This document shows, one piece after another, positions 32,027 through 40,715 of a DNA stretch of 64,000 nt (positions are counted from its first letter, which is position 1; each line of letters starts with the position of its first letter). Position numbers and translations under genes: made by a program. The DNA comes from Nocardioides sp. Root140 (lineage in GTDB: Bacteria > Actinomycetota > Actinomycetes > Propionibacteriales > Nocardioidaceae), in assembly GCF_001426745.1 (NCBI RefSeq), contig NZ_LMFI01000002.1, forward strand, positions 95,706-159,705. The letters run 5' to 3'. Below the pieces are notes generated by a model. The model had not been told where the DNA came from. It saw nothing but the letters and a program-made list of their open reading frames with translations, and did not search any database.

Positions 32027-32854
32027 TCAGGCGGGGCCACGCCTGCGCAGGTTCACCGCGATCGCCCCACCGGCCACCATCAGGCCTCCGACCGCCAGTG
32101 CGGCCAGTGTCGGCTTGGCCGGAGGCAGCTTCACCCGGCGGCCGAGGTTGACCGGCTTGGTGAAGACCAGCACCGGCCACTCGTGTTCCACGGCCGCCTT
32201 GCGCAGCTCCTTGTCGGGGTTCACCGCGTGCGGGTGCCCCACCGCCTCGAGCATGGGCAGGTCGGTGATCGAGTCGCTGTAGGCGTAGCAGTGGGAGAGG
32301 TCGAAGCCTTCCTCCGCGGCGAGCTCGCGGATCGCCTCGGCCTTCGTCTCCGCGTAGGCGTAGTAGTCGATCTCGCCGGTGTACTTGCCGTCCACGATCT
32401 CCAGGCGCGTGGCGATGACCCGGTCGGCGCCGAGCATCTCTCCGATCGGGCCGACCACCTCGGCACCCGAGGTCGACACGATGATCACCTCGCGGCCGGC
32501 CAGGTGGTGCTCCTCGATCAGGCTGACCGCCTCGTCGTAGACCAGCGGGTCGACGATGTTGTGCAGTGTCTCGGCGACGATCTCCCGCACGGTGGCGACG
32601 TTCCAGCCGGCGCACAGCTGCGACATGAACTGCCGCAGCTTCTCCATCTGGTCGTGGTCGGCGCCCCCGACGAGGTAGACGAACTGGGCATAGGCGCTGC
32701 GCAGCACGGCCCGCCGCGAGATCAGGCCACCGGCCTGGAAGGGCTTGCTGAACGCGAGCGTGCTCGACTTGGCGATGATCGTCTTGTCGAGGTCGAAGAA
32801 GGCGGCTTCGCGAGAGCCGCCCGGATGGTGCGGGCGCTGGGCCGATGCAGGCAT
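32027..32854 (-). CDS. HAD-IB family phosphatase (SerB-like, Rv3661-type)
   Basis: 275 residues. HAD motif I is FFDLDKT (nucleophile D21, acid D23), motif II VSTSGAEVV, and motif III/IV runs ETKAEAIRELAAEEG with YAYSDSITDLPML. A C-terminal hydrophobic segment (ALAVGGLMVAGGAIAVNL) with a basic end suggests a membrane tail. The family dephosphorylates small phospho-metabolites; the true substrate is unknown. ATG at 32854 follows TAGGAT by 6 nt (leaderless). Divergent from ssd, as in mycobacteria. Confidence 0.88.
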   Translation of the reverse strand: MPASAQRPHHPGGSREAAFFDLDKTIIAKSSTLAFSKPFQAGGLISRRAVLRSAYAQFVYLVGGADHDQMEKLRQFMSQLCAGWNVATVREIVAETLHNIVDPLVYDEAVSLIEEHHLAGREVIIVSTSGAEVVGPIGEMLGADRVIATRLEIVDGKYTGEIDYYAYAETKAEAIRELAAEEGFDLSHCYAYSDSITDLPMLEAVGHPHAVNPDKELRKAAVEHEWPVLVFTKPVNLGRRVKLPPAKPTLAALAVGGLMVAGGAIAVNLRRRGPA

Positions 32855-32974
32855 GGCCACATCCTAGGCAGGCAGCCGGCCGGTTTCCGTGCACAGGCGC
32901 GGTCGCGACCGGGTTATCCACAGATGCCGTACGACGAGGAGTCGACCGCCCCTCGTGCGGGCAACTCTGGTGGC

Positions 32975-34039
32975 ATGACGAATCCCCTCATCATCACGCG
33001 CGACCAGGCCCTCCACGACGAGCTCCAGCGACTGGCTGCGGCGGCCGGTGTGGTTCCCGACGTCACCTCCGACCCGGCCGCCGCCCTGCGGTCCTGGTCG
33101 ACGGCGTCCGTCGTCCTCCTCGGTGCCGACGTGGCCGACGAGCTGGCCGCGATCGAACCGCCGAGACGCGTGGGCGTCCATCTCGTGGCCTGGGGCCACC
33201 TGCCCGACGAGGCGTTCCGCACCGCCCTGGCCCTCGGCATCGAGAACGTCGTCGAGCTGCCGGGCTGCGACTCCTGGGTCCTCGAGGTGCTGGCCGACTC
33301 CTCGGAGCGCTTCGACGTCGACGGCGTGACCATCGGCGTGGTCGGCGGGTCGGGCGGTGCCGGAGCCACCACGTTCTCCTGTGCCCTGGCGATGATGGCC
33401 GCCCGTGAGGGCCCGGCCTGCCTGATCGACACCGATCCGCTCGGGCCCGGTGCCGACCAGGTGCTCGGCATGGAGCGCCTCGACGGCGTCCGGTGGGACG
33501 CGTTGCAGCAGACCACCGGCCGGCTCGGTGCGCGGGCGCTGCGCGATGCCCTGCCCCGGCGAGGTGATCTGGGTGTGCTGACCTTCGGCGCCGGTGGCCC
33601 GAGTGGCGTCGAGACCCTGCAGCCGTTCGCTGCCCGGGCGGCCGTGGCGGCGGCGACCCGGGGCCATCGTGTGGTGGTGCTCGACCTGCCGCGCGCCGGG
33701 GGCGACCTTGCCGAGGAGCTGATGGCGCGGTGCCAGTCGCTGGTCGTCGTGACCCGGGCGACCCTGCCCGGCCTGTCGTCCGCGGCTCGCTTCGCGGAGC
33801 TGGCCCGCAGGTCTGGGCCCTTGGCCCTCGTGGTCCGCGGGTCGGGGGTCGACGCGGCCGAGGCCCAGCGACTGGTCGGTGCGCCGGTGCTTGCGGCGAT
33901 GCCCGACCAACGCGGCCTCGACGAGGCGATCGACCTCGGCCAGGGGCCGGTGAAGTCGCGCCGCGGAGTCCTCGCGAAGGCTGCCCGGGACGTGTTGCGG
34001 GCGGTGGGCCCGGCGGCCGCGGCCAGGTCGGCCGCGTGA
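32975..34039 (+). CDS. ssd: Ssd/CpaE-like P-loop protein of the tad locus
   Basis: 354 residues. An N-terminal receiver-like region (1-115) is followed by a MinD/ParA-like fold. The P-loop reads GGSGGAGATTFS: the lysine of the usual GK(T/S) is replaced by alanine, so ATP hydrolysis is doubtful. DTDPLGPGADQVLG and VVLDLPRAGG are switch-like segments. The family (Rv3660c, Ssd) affects septation in mycobacteria and corresponds to TadZ/CpaE, which places the pilus machine. GTGA overlap with tadA shows coupling. ATG at 32975 starts at the conserved PLIITRD. Confidence 0.87.
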   Translation: MTNPLIITRDQALHDELQRLAAAAGVVPDVTSDPAAALRSWSTASVVLLGADVADELAAIEPPRRVGVHLVAWGHLPDEAFRTALALGIENVVELPGCDSWVLEVLADSSERFDVDGVTIGVVGGSGGAGATTFSCALAMMAAREGPACLIDTDPLGPGADQVLGMERLDGVRWDALQQTTGRLGARALRDALPRRGDLGVLTFGAGGPSGVETLQPFAARAAVAAATRGHRVVVLDLPRAGGDLAEELMARCQSLVVVTRATLPGLSSAARFAELARRSGPLALVVRGSGVDAAEAQRLVGAPVLAAMPDQRGLDEAIDLGQGPVKSRRGVLAKAARDVLRAVGPAAAARSAA

Positions 34040-35208
34040 TCGGTGAGGTGCCCGAGGAGCTCCTCGACGAGGTCCGCGAACGCCTGGCCCGCGACGGGCA
34101 CCTGCTCACCCCGCAGCGGGTGGCGGAGGCACTGCGGTCGGCGGGGCGACCGGTCGGCGACGCCACGGTGCTCGCGGTGCACGAGTCGTTGCGCGCCGAC
34201 GTGGTCGGCGTGGGCATCCTCGAGCCGCTGCTGCGACAGGAGGGCGTGACCGACGTCCTGGTGAACAGCCCCGACTCGGTCTGGTTCGACCGTGGCCGCG
34301 GCCTCGAGTCGGCCGGAGTCCGGTTCCCGAACGAGGAGGCCGTACGCCGACTCGCGCAACGGCTGGCCTCGTCCGGTGGGCGTCGCCTCGACGACGCCAC
34401 CCCCTACGTCGACGTGCGCCTGCGCGACGGCACCCGCTGCCATGCCGTGCTCGCTCCGGTCGCCCGCCCCGGCACGGTGATCTCGCTCCGGGTGCCGCGG
34501 CCGGCCGGCTGGTCCCTCGACGAGCTCGCCGACCGCGGAATGCTGGGTGACGACGCGCTCACGTTGATCCGCCGGGTGCTGGCCGCGCGCCTCTCGTTCC
34601 TGGTCTCGGGCGGCACGGGCAGCGGCAAGACGACCCTCCTGGCCGCGATGCTGGGCGAGGTCGACCCGGCGCACCGGCTGGTCCTCGTCGAGGACTCCAG
34701 TGAGCTCCGCCCCGACCACCCCCACGTGGTGGGGCTGGAGGCACGGGTGGCCAACGTCGAGGGCGCCGGCGAGATCCCGATGCGCACCCTCGTGCGCCAG
34801 GCCCTGCGCATGCGGCCCGACCGGCTGGTCGTGGGCGAGGTCCGTGGCATCGAGGTGGTCGACCTGCTGGCCGCCCTCAACACCGGGCACGAGGGCGGCT
34901 GCGGCACGCTCCACGCCAACTCCGCCGCCGACGTACCCGCCCGCGTCGAGGCGCTGGCCCTGCCCGCCGGGCTCGGGCGGGACGCCGTGCACAGCCAACT
35001 GGCGTCGGCGATAGACGTCTTCCTGCACCTCGGTCGCGACCGCGCGGGCGAGCGCCGGCTGGCAGAGATCGCCGTGCCCGCCCGCGGACCGACCGGCTTC
35101 GTCGACGCGCTCACCGCCGTCAGCTTCCCGGTCGACGGCCGGGTGCGTGAGGGGCCGGGCATCGAGCGCCTGGCCGACCGCCTGACCGACCGCCTGGCGG
35201 AGCCGTGA
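34036..35208 (+). CDS. tadA: TadA-type secretion ATPase
   Basis: A 390-residue VirB11/TadA hexameric ATPase that powers Flp-type pilus assembly. Walker A is GGTGSGKTT, followed by VEDSSELRP, the Asp box and the His box GCGTLHANSA; RTLVRQALRMRPDRLVVGEVRG is the family hallmark. The N-terminal domain includes ILEPLLRQEGVTDVLVNSPDSVWFD-type sequence of this family. GTG at 34036 overlaps the ssd stop; the 102-codon frame upstream is the shadow of ssd. Confidence 0.94.
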   Translation: MIGEVPEELLDEVRERLARDGHLLTPQRVAEALRSAGRPVGDATVLAVHESLRADVVGVGILEPLLRQEGVTDVLVNSPDSVWFDRGRGLESAGVRFPNEEAVRRLAQRLASSGGRRLDDATPYVDVRLRDGTRCHAVLAPVARPGTVISLRVPRPAGWSLDELADRGMLGDDALTLIRRVLAARLSFLVSGGTGSGKTTLLAAMLGEVDPAHRLVLVEDSSELRPDHPHVVGLEARVANVEGAGEIPMRTLVRQALRMRPDRLVVGEVRGIEVVDLLAALNTGHEGGCGTLHANSAADVPARVEALALPAGLGRDAVHSQLASAIDVFLHLGRDRAGERRLAEIAVPARGPTGFVDALTAVSFPVDGRVREGPGIERLADRLTDRLAEP

Positions 35209-35972
35209 GTGCCCTGGTCGCGGCGGGCCTCGCCGGAGTCGCCGTGCTCCTGGTCCGGCCGCTACCGCGGTGTCGTCCGCTCGCCAGGCACGTCTGGGTC
35301 GCGGGCCTGGTCGTCGCTGTCTGTGCCGTCGCCCTCTCGGGTGGAGTGCCGTGGAGGTTCGCGGCACCCGCGGTGATCGGCGTCGGTGCCGTTGCCGGCC
35401 TCGGCTCCCTGCGCACCAAGCGCCGTCGGTCCGTCGAGGCGGCCCGCACCGGCGCGCACATCCAGGAGGTGTGCGAGCTGATCAGCGGTGAGCTCCAGGC
35501 CGGCATGCCGGTGGGTCGGTGTCTCTCCGAGGCCGCCTCGGTGTGGCCTCCCATGTCAGCCGTGACGTCTGCCCACACCCTCGGCGGCTCGGTGCCCGAC
35601 GCGTTGCGTGAGCTGGCGGTGCGCCCCGGAGCGGGTGACCTGCGGCTGGTGGCGGCGGCCTGGCAGGTCGCGGTCCGGTCGGGGAGCGGCCTGGCGGAGG
35701 CACTCGCCGGGGTCGCCGAGACCGTCCGGGCCCGCGAGGCGACCCGGCGGCTGGTCCGCTCGGAGCTGGCCTCGGCGCGCTCGACGGCGAGGTTGATGGC
35801 AGCCCTCCCGGCGCTCACCCTGGCCATGGGATCCGGTGCCGGCGGCGACCCGTTCCGGTTCCTGGTCGGCACTCCTCTGGGCCTGGGCTGCCTGGCCGTC
35901 GGCGTCCTGCTGACCGTGGTGGGGCTGCGCTGGATCGAGTCCATCGCGTCCGGAGTCGAGGCGGCGGCGTGA
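35205..35972 (+). CDS. tadB: TadB-like type II secretion F-domain membrane protein
   Basis: 255 residues with two N-terminal helices, a cytoplasmic helical F-domain (EVCELISGELQAGMPVGRCL, LAVRPGAGDLRLVAAAWQVA) and two C-terminal helices. It is the inner-membrane platform of the pilus, with TadC as partner. Shorter than Gram-negative TadB, as usual in actinobacteria. GTG overlaps the tadA stop by 4 nt, and its end overlaps tadC. Confidence 0.88.
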   Translation: MSALVAAGLAGVAVLLVRPLPRCRPLARHVWVAGLVVAVCAVALSGGVPWRFAAPAVIGVGAVAGLGSLRTKRRRSVEAARTGAHIQEVCELISGELQAGMPVGRCLSEAASVWPPMSAVTSAHTLGGSVPDALRELAVRPGAGDLRLVAAAWQVAVRSGSGLAEALAGVAETVRAREATRRLVRSELASARSTARLMAALPALTLAMGSGAGGDPFRFLVGTPLGLGCLAVGVLLTVVGLRWIESIASGVEAAA

Positions 35973-36691
35973 CCCCCGCGGTGATGACGGCGCTGCTGGC
36001 GGCTGCCGCGGTGTTCCTCGTGTTCCCGCCGCGACGCACCGTGCGTCGACCAGACCGACACGACCCGGCGGGCCTGCAGCGGGAGGCTTCGCTCCTGGTG
36101 CGGTTCCGGCCCCTGGTGAGTGCGTGCGCCGCACTCGGCGGAGTGACGTTCTTCTCGATGCCGCTGGGAGGCGTGGTGGCCGTCGTCGGGTTCGTGGCCG
36201 CGTGGGTGACCATCGGCCGCTCGGAGCCGGCCGCCGTACGCCGACAACGCGAGGCCGCCGTGCGTGAGCTGCCGCAGGTCGTGCACCTGCTGGGACTCGT
36301 GCTGGCCGCCGGCGGCTCCCTGCCCGAGGCGGTGCGACAGGTGTCCCGGGCGCTTCCCGGCCCCGGGGCCGAACCACTGCGTCGGGCCGAGGCCAGGCTC
36401 GGCATCGGGATGGCGCCGGTCGACGTGTGGCGCGAGCTGTCCGCCGTGCCGGCGTACGACCGGGTGGGGCGCGCGCTCCTGCGTGCGGAGGCGTCCGGTG
36501 TTCCCATCGCCGATGTCGTACGCCGACTCGGCAACGACCTCGAACGCGAGGAGAGGGCCCGGGTCGAGGACCGTGCCCGCACGGTCGGCGTCCGCGCGGC
36601 GGTGCCCCTCGGCCTGTTCCTGCTGCCCGCGTTCCTGGTGATCGGCATCGTGCCGGTGATCGCCGCGGCGTTGGGGTCGCTGTCGTGGTGA
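35969..36691 (+). CDS. tadC: TadC-like type II secretion F-domain membrane protein
   Basis: 240 residues, paralogous in layout to tadB: N-terminal helices, the F-domain with VHLLGLVLAAGGSLPEAVRQV and GRALLRAEASGVPIADVVRRL, and a C-terminal hydrophobic hairpin PLGLFLLPAFLVIGIVPVI. Second half of the platform. A 138-bp gap follows before the pilin-like gene, which has its own strong ribosome site. Confidence 0.88.
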   Translation: MTPAVMTALLAAAAVFLVFPPRRTVRRPDRHDPAGLQREASLLVRFRPLVSACAALGGVTFFSMPLGGVVAVVGFVAAWVTIGRSEPAAVRRQREAAVRELPQVVHLLGLVLAAGGSLPEAVRQVSRALPGPGAEPLRRAEARLGIGMAPVDVWRELSAVPAYDRVGRALLRAEASGVPIADVVRRLGNDLEREERARVEDRARTVGVRAAVPLGLFLLPAFLVIGIVPVIAAALGSLSW

Positions 36692-36829
36692 TCCCACCGG
36701 TTTCCGTGCACAGGAAGGTTGCTGCAGGTGTTCTCCACAGGGCGGGTCGGGGCGTCCACGAGGGGACCCGGAAACGGCGAGGGTGGAAGCACCGGCCGCG
36801 CCCGTGGCCGGAGAAGAAGGAGGTTGTCC

Positions 36830-37012
36830 ATGACAGTGACAGGCACGACGCGCCGCGACGAGCGGGGTATCACCACGGCCGAATATGCGGTGGGCACGGC
36901 GGCCGGGGCGGGCCTGGCCGGTGTGCTCTACCAACTGGTGACCGGCGGCTTCGGCGACCAGATGCTGCGGCAGATGTTCAACCATGTGCTCGGGATGCTC
37001 GGCATCGGATGA
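36830..37012 (+). CDS. Flp pilin-like DUF4244 protein
   Basis: A 60-residue prepilin-like protein. A charged leader RRDERG precedes ITTAEYAVGTAAGAGLAGVLY, a hydrophobic helix with the glutamate at +5 expected after processing at G. This is the major-pilin position of the tad locus (Rv3656c-like). ATG at 36830 has an AAGGAGG site. No prepilin peptidase is visible in this window. Its stop overlaps the TadE-like start. Confidence 0.87.
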   Translation: MTVTGTTRRDERGITTAEYAVGTAAGAGLAGVLYQLVTGGFGDQMLRQMFNHVLGMLGIG

Positions 37013-37368
37013 GGCGCGACGAGCGGGGGGCGGTGACCGCGGAGACGGCGCTCGCCCTCCCGCTCCTGGTCGCGGTGACCCTGGCGATGGTGTGGCTGCT
37101 GACCTTCGGCGTCGCCCAGATGAAGTCGACCGATGCCGCGCGTGAGGCCGCTCGTGCGCTGGCCCGTGGTGAGACCGCCGACCGGGCCGTCGCGCTCGCG
37201 CACGAGGTCGCTCCCGGTGCGTCGGTGAGCATCAGCGAGGGCGACGGCACGGTGACCGTGGTGGTCAGCGACCAGGTGCCGTCGCCCGGAGGCGTGTTCG
37301 ACGGGCTGAGCGGCGACACCCACGGCGAGGCGACTGCCCTGCGGGAGGAGTCCGACGATGCGGGGTGA
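37009..37368 (+). CDS. TadE-like pseudopilin
   Basis: 119 residues: a short charged leader RRDERGAVTAETALALPLL with E at +5, one membrane helix, then an extracytoplasmic domain starting MKSTDAAREAARALARGE, the standard TadE pattern. Overlaps its upstream gene by 4 nt and the next by 11 nt, so all three pilin-like proteins are co-translated. The long in-frame extension upstream is the shadow of tadC. Confidence 0.87.
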   Translation: MRRDERGAVTAETALALPLLVAVTLAMVWLLTFGVAQMKSTDAAREAARALARGETADRAVALAHEVAPGASVSISEGDGTVTVVVSDQVPSPGGVFDGLSGDTHGEATALREESDDAG

Positions 37369-37705
37369 ACGCGGCTCGGCGTCCCTGCTCGTGGTCTCGC
37401 TGATCGGCGTGGTCGTGCTGCTCGGGCTCGCCGCCGCGTTCATGACGGCGACGGCGGCCGCCCACCGCCGGGCCCAGGCCGGGGCAGACCTGGCGGCGCT
37501 CGCGGGTGCGGTGACCCTGCAGGACGCCGGCGATGCCTGCGCGGCCGCGTCCGGAGTGGCGGCGGCCAACGAGGCCGAGCTGACCACGTGTGACCTGTTC
37601 GGCGAGGACGTGGTGGTCTCCGTGCGGGTCGAGGGCCCCGAGTTCCTGGGCCACACCTTCGAGATCACCGGCCACTCGCGTGCCGGCCCTCAACCCACCG
37701 GGTGA
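37358..37705 (+). CDS. TadE/TadG-like helicase-neighbourhood membrane protein (Rv3654c-type)
   Basis: 115 residues. GERGSASLLVVSLIGVVVLLGL is the leader and helix of Rv3654c-like proteins, followed by HRRAQAGADLAALAGA. Two cysteines (in GDACAAA and TTCDLFG) may form an external disulfide. Last gene of the tad operon. In M. tuberculosis, as here, the DEAD/DEAH helicase lies nearby, which gave the family its name. Confidence 0.83.
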   Translation: MRGERGSASLLVVSLIGVVVLLGLAAAFMTATAAAHRRAQAGADLAALAGAVTLQDAGDACAAASGVAAANEAELTTCDLFGEDVVVSVRVEGPEFLGHTFEITGHSRAGPQPTG

Positions 37706-37794
37706 GATCGCCGAGCGGGTGTCGGGTTTCCCCGACAACAGGTGTGGTGCTGGCAGGATCGTTTCCGGACGCCCGAATTCCTAGCGTTGACGAC

Positions 37795-39159
37795 ATGAGC
37801 CACGCACTGACAGAGCACCCCGCCGAGCCCGCCGTCCCCGGCGAGGACACCACGACCTGGATCGAGCCGATCGCCACCCCGTCAGCACCCCACGACACCG
37901 CACGACGTTCGCCGTCGTGGGGGCGCCGCGTGCTGCTCGACTCGGCCTACAACGTGAGCGCCCTCGCGCTCGCCGTACCTGCCTTCGTGCTGATGGTCAC
38001 CGGGCTGGCCGTCGGCGTGGCGCTGGCGGTCACCCTGTTCGGGCTCCCGGTCCTGGCCCTGACGGCGTACGTCGCCCGTGGCTTCGCCCACGTCGAGCGC
38101 CGCCGCGTGCGCACCCTGTTGTACGCCGACGCGCCGACGCCGCACTACCGCCGGGCCCGTGACGAGTCGGGCTGGCTGCGACGGGCCGTCGCGCCCCTGA
38201 CCGATCCGCAGTCGTGGCTCGACATCGTCTGGTCCGTGGTCGGCTTCGCGACCTCGATCCTCGCGTTCGTCGCCACGGTGGTCTGGTGGTCCGTGACCGC
38301 CGGCGGCCTGACCTACTGGTTCTGGCAGCGCTACATCCCCTTCGACGACGAGGGCAACCAGACGCTCGCCGAGCTGCTCGGCTTCGGTGACGGGCGCCGG
38401 GCCGAGAGCGTGCTGATGCTGATCATCGGCGTCGTGGCCCTGCTGACCCTGCCGTTCGTGATGCGCCTGGTCGCGCTGGTGCAGTCCAGCCTGAGTCGTG
38501 TGATGCTCTCGAGCCGCGGCGTGCTGCAGCAGGAGATGACCAGGCTCGAGGACACCCGCCACGCCGCTCGCCTCGCCGAGGCCGGGTCGCTGCGCCGCCT
38601 CGAACGCGACATCCACGACGGTCCCCAGCAGCGCCTGGTCCGCCTCGGGATGGACCTCGGTCGGGCTCGCAAACAGCTCGACACCGACCCCGCCCTGGCC
38701 CGCACCACCATCGACACCGCCCTGAAGCAGGCGCGTGAAGCCGTGGAGGAGCTGCGATCACTCTCCCGCGGGATCGCGCCACCGATCCTCGTCGACCGCG
38801 GCCTGGCCGCTGCCCTCCAGGAGCTGGCCGGACGCGCCGCGGTGCCGGTCACGGCGGCCATCGACGACCTGGGTGAGGTGCCGCCCCACGTCGAGACCGC
38901 CGCCTACTACGTCGCCTCCGAGGCGCTGACCAACGTCGCCAAGCACAGCGGGGCCGACCACGCCCGCCTCGACGTCCGCCGCGACGGCGACCTGCTCGCG
39001 GTCGAGGTCGTCGACCACGGCGTCGGTGGTGCCGCATCGGGCAAGGGGCACGGCCTGGCCGGGCTCGAACAGCGGGTGCGTGCCGCCGACGGTGTGCTCC
39101 GGATCGACTCGCCGGCCGGCGGTCCGACCACGATCAGGGCGGAGCTTCCGTGCGCATAG
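37795..39159 (+). CDS. Sensor histidine kinase with putative-sensor membrane domain
   Basis: About 454 residues. A 40-residue cytoplasmic lead is followed by a four-helix membrane domain (VPAFVLMVTGLAVGVALAV, SVVGFATSILAFVATVVWW and a later ESVLMLIIGVVALLTL pair) of the PF13796-like putative sensor type. The HisKA_3 box ERDIHDGPQQRLVRLGM and an HATPase with ASEALTNVAKHSGA follow. ATG at 37795 lies 7 nt after TAGCGT (leaderless). Overlaps the response regulator gene by 10 nt. Confidence 0.9.
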   Translation: MSHALTEHPAEPAVPGEDTTTWIEPIATPSAPHDTARRSPSWGRRVLLDSAYNVSALALAVPAFVLMVTGLAVGVALAVTLFGLPVLALTAYVARGFAHVERRRVRTLLYADAPTPHYRRARDESGWLRRAVAPLTDPQSWLDIVWSVVGFATSILAFVATVVWWSVTAGGLTYWFWQRYIPFDDEGNQTLAELLGFGDGRRAESVLMLIIGVVALLTLPFVMRLVALVQSSLSRVMLSSRGVLQQEMTRLEDTRHAARLAEAGSLRRLERDIHDGPQQRLVRLGMDLGRARKQLDTDPALARTTIDTALKQAREAVEELRSLSRGIAPPILVDRGLAAALQELAGRAAVPVTAAIDDLGEVPPHVETAAYYVASEALTNVAKHSGADHARLDVRRDGDLLAVEVVDHGVGGAASGKGHGLAGLEQRVRAADGVLRIDSPAGGPTTIRAELPCA

Positions 39160-39785
39160 TCATCGCCGACGACTCCCTGCTGCTCCGCGAGGGGCTGCAG
39201 CTGTTGCTCACCGAGGCCGGCCACGACGTGGTCTCCTCTGTGGGCGACGGTCCGTCCTTCGTCGAGGCTGCCCTGGCTGAACGCCCCGACGTGAGCATCG
39301 TCGACATCCGGATGCCGCCCTCACACACCGACGAGGGCCTCCGCGCCGCGGTCGACGTACGCCGCGCCTGGCCGGCCGCACCGGTGATGGTGCTCTCGCA
39401 GTACGTCGAGGTCTCCTACGCCGACGAGCTGATCGCCGGCGGCCAGGGCAGCATCGGCTACCTGCTCAAGGACCGGGTCAGCGACATCGACGACTTCCTC
39501 GACTCGCTCCAGCGGGTCGCCGAGGGCGGCACGGTGATGGACCCGTTGGTCATCTCCCAGCTGATGGGCCGCCGGCCGGACCCGCTCGAGTCGCTGACGC
39601 GGCGAGAGCGCGAGGTGCTCGGGCTGATGGCCGAGGGGCTCTCCAACACCTCGATCGCGGAGCGCCTCATGGTCACGCTCGGCGGGGTCGAGAAGCACAC
39701 CCAGCGCATCTTCGCCAAGCTCGGCCTGCTGCCCGACGAGTCCGCACACCGGCGGGTGCTGGCCGTGCTCCGCTTCCTCCGCTGA
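39150..39785 (+). CDS. LuxR-family response regulator
   Basis: 211 residues. The receiver domain has D7-D8 and phosphoacceptor D52 (VSIVDIRMPP), with the conserved lysine in YLLKDRV. The LuxR helix-turn-helix is LTRREREVLGLMAEGLSNTSIAERLMV. Translation is coupled to the kinase. The target is unknown; neighbouring genes are oppositely oriented or have their own promoters. Confidence 0.92.
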   Translation: MRIVIADDSLLLREGLQLLLTEAGHDVVSSVGDGPSFVEAALAERPDVSIVDIRMPPSHTDEGLRAAVDVRRAWPAAPVMVLSQYVEVSYADELIAGGQGSIGYLLKDRVSDIDDFLDSLQRVAEGGTVMDPLVISQLMGRRPDPLESLTRREREVLGLMAEGLSNTSIAERLMVTLGGVEKHTQRIFAKLGLLPDESAHRRVLAVLRFLR

Positions 39786-39813
39786 GGTCTCGCTGAAGCC
39801 GTTGAGGTCTCGC

Positions 39814-40101
39814 TCAGGCCTCGCGACCCGGGTCGGCATCGGCCTGACGCTGCTCGGCGAGCTTCTCGAGCTGCTTGTGCTCGCGACGGGCCTGGATGCT
39901 GCGCTTGGTGCCCGAGGCCATCAACTTGGCGCCCAGGCCGATGAACACGACGCTGAGCGCGCCGACCACGAAGAGCGTCACCGGCGGCACGTCCATGCCG
40001 AAGTACTCGACGTTGCCGCCGTCGACGAGGAAGACGCCACCGAGGATCGCGATGACCGCGAGGGCGATGAGCAGAAGACCGAGAATCACCATGTCGGTCA
40101 C
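39814..40101 (-). CDS. Small two-helix membrane protein
   Basis: 95 residues with two hydrophobic segments (MVILGLLLIALAVIAILGGVFL and VTLFVVGALSVVFIGLGAKLM) and a highly charged C-terminal tail, ARREHKQLEKLAEQRQADAD. The length and short periplasmic loop suggest a membrane anchor or stress protein. I do not recognise a named family. Start ATG at 40101 or the methionine 3 codons later. It is convergent to the response regulator gene; a short direct repeat (TGAGGTCTCGCT) lies in the 28-bp gap. Confidence 0.65.
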   Translation of the reverse strand: MTDMVILGLLLIALAVIAILGGVFLVDGGNVEYFGMDVPPVTLFVVGALSVVFIGLGAKLMASGTKRSIQARREHKQLEKLAEQRQADADPGREA

Positions 40102-40214
40102 GCTACTCCCCGCAACGGTGCAAACCAGATCGATGCAACCGGATCAGCGCGCCATCGCTCTTGTGTTCAGGACTCCGGACACCGTGGAGTCAACACCAAC
40201 CCGGAGGGAGCACC

Positions 40215-40715
40215 GTGGACGAGGCGGACTTCGACGACTTCTACGCGGCGTCGTTCTCGAGGCTGGTCGGACATCTCTATGTGATGACCGGCAACTTCAC
40301 CGAGGCCCAGGACTGCGTCCAGGAGGCGTTCGTCCGTGCCTGGGACCACCGACGCACGCTCCGGAACGTCGGTTCGCCCGAGGCCTGGGTGCGCACGGTC
40401 GCCTGGCGGATCGCGATCAGCCGCTTCAACCGGGCGAGACGCGGTCGCGAGCTGAACCGGCTCAACGAAGGGCACGCGCCACCCGTGGTCCCCGACGTCG
40501 AACACACGGCTTTGGTCACGGCCCTGCGCGGCATCACGGCCGACCAGCGCCGGGCGATCGTCCTCCACCACCTCTGCGACCTCTCCGTCGCGGACGTGGC
40601 CCGCGAGACCGGCGTACCGACGGGCACCGTCAAGGCACGGCTGGCCCGCGGACGCGCCGCCCTCGCCGAACTCCTCACAGACAAGTCCGACCAGACGGAG
40701 GCACACCATGGCTGA
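40215..40715 (+). CDS. ECF sigma factor, SigE-family type
   Basis: 166 residues. Region 2 (FDDFYAASFSRLVGHLYVMTGNFTEAQDCVQEAFVRAW) and region 4 (AIVLHHLCDLSVADVARETGVPTGTVKARLARGR) are intact and separated by a short linker. The start VDEADFDDFY and small size match the actinobacterial SigE-like ECF group that pairs with a one-helix membrane protein. GTG at 40215 follows GGAGGGAG. The stop lies inside the next gene (8-bp overlap), so partner protein and sigma factor are made together. Confidence 0.92.
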   Translation: MDEADFDDFYAASFSRLVGHLYVMTGNFTEAQDCVQEAFVRAWDHRRTLRNVGSPEAWVRTVAWRIAISRFNRARRGRELNRLNEGHAPPVVPDVEHTALVTALRGITADQRRAIVLHHLCDLSVADVARETGVPTGTVKARLARGRAALAELLTDKSDQTEAHHG

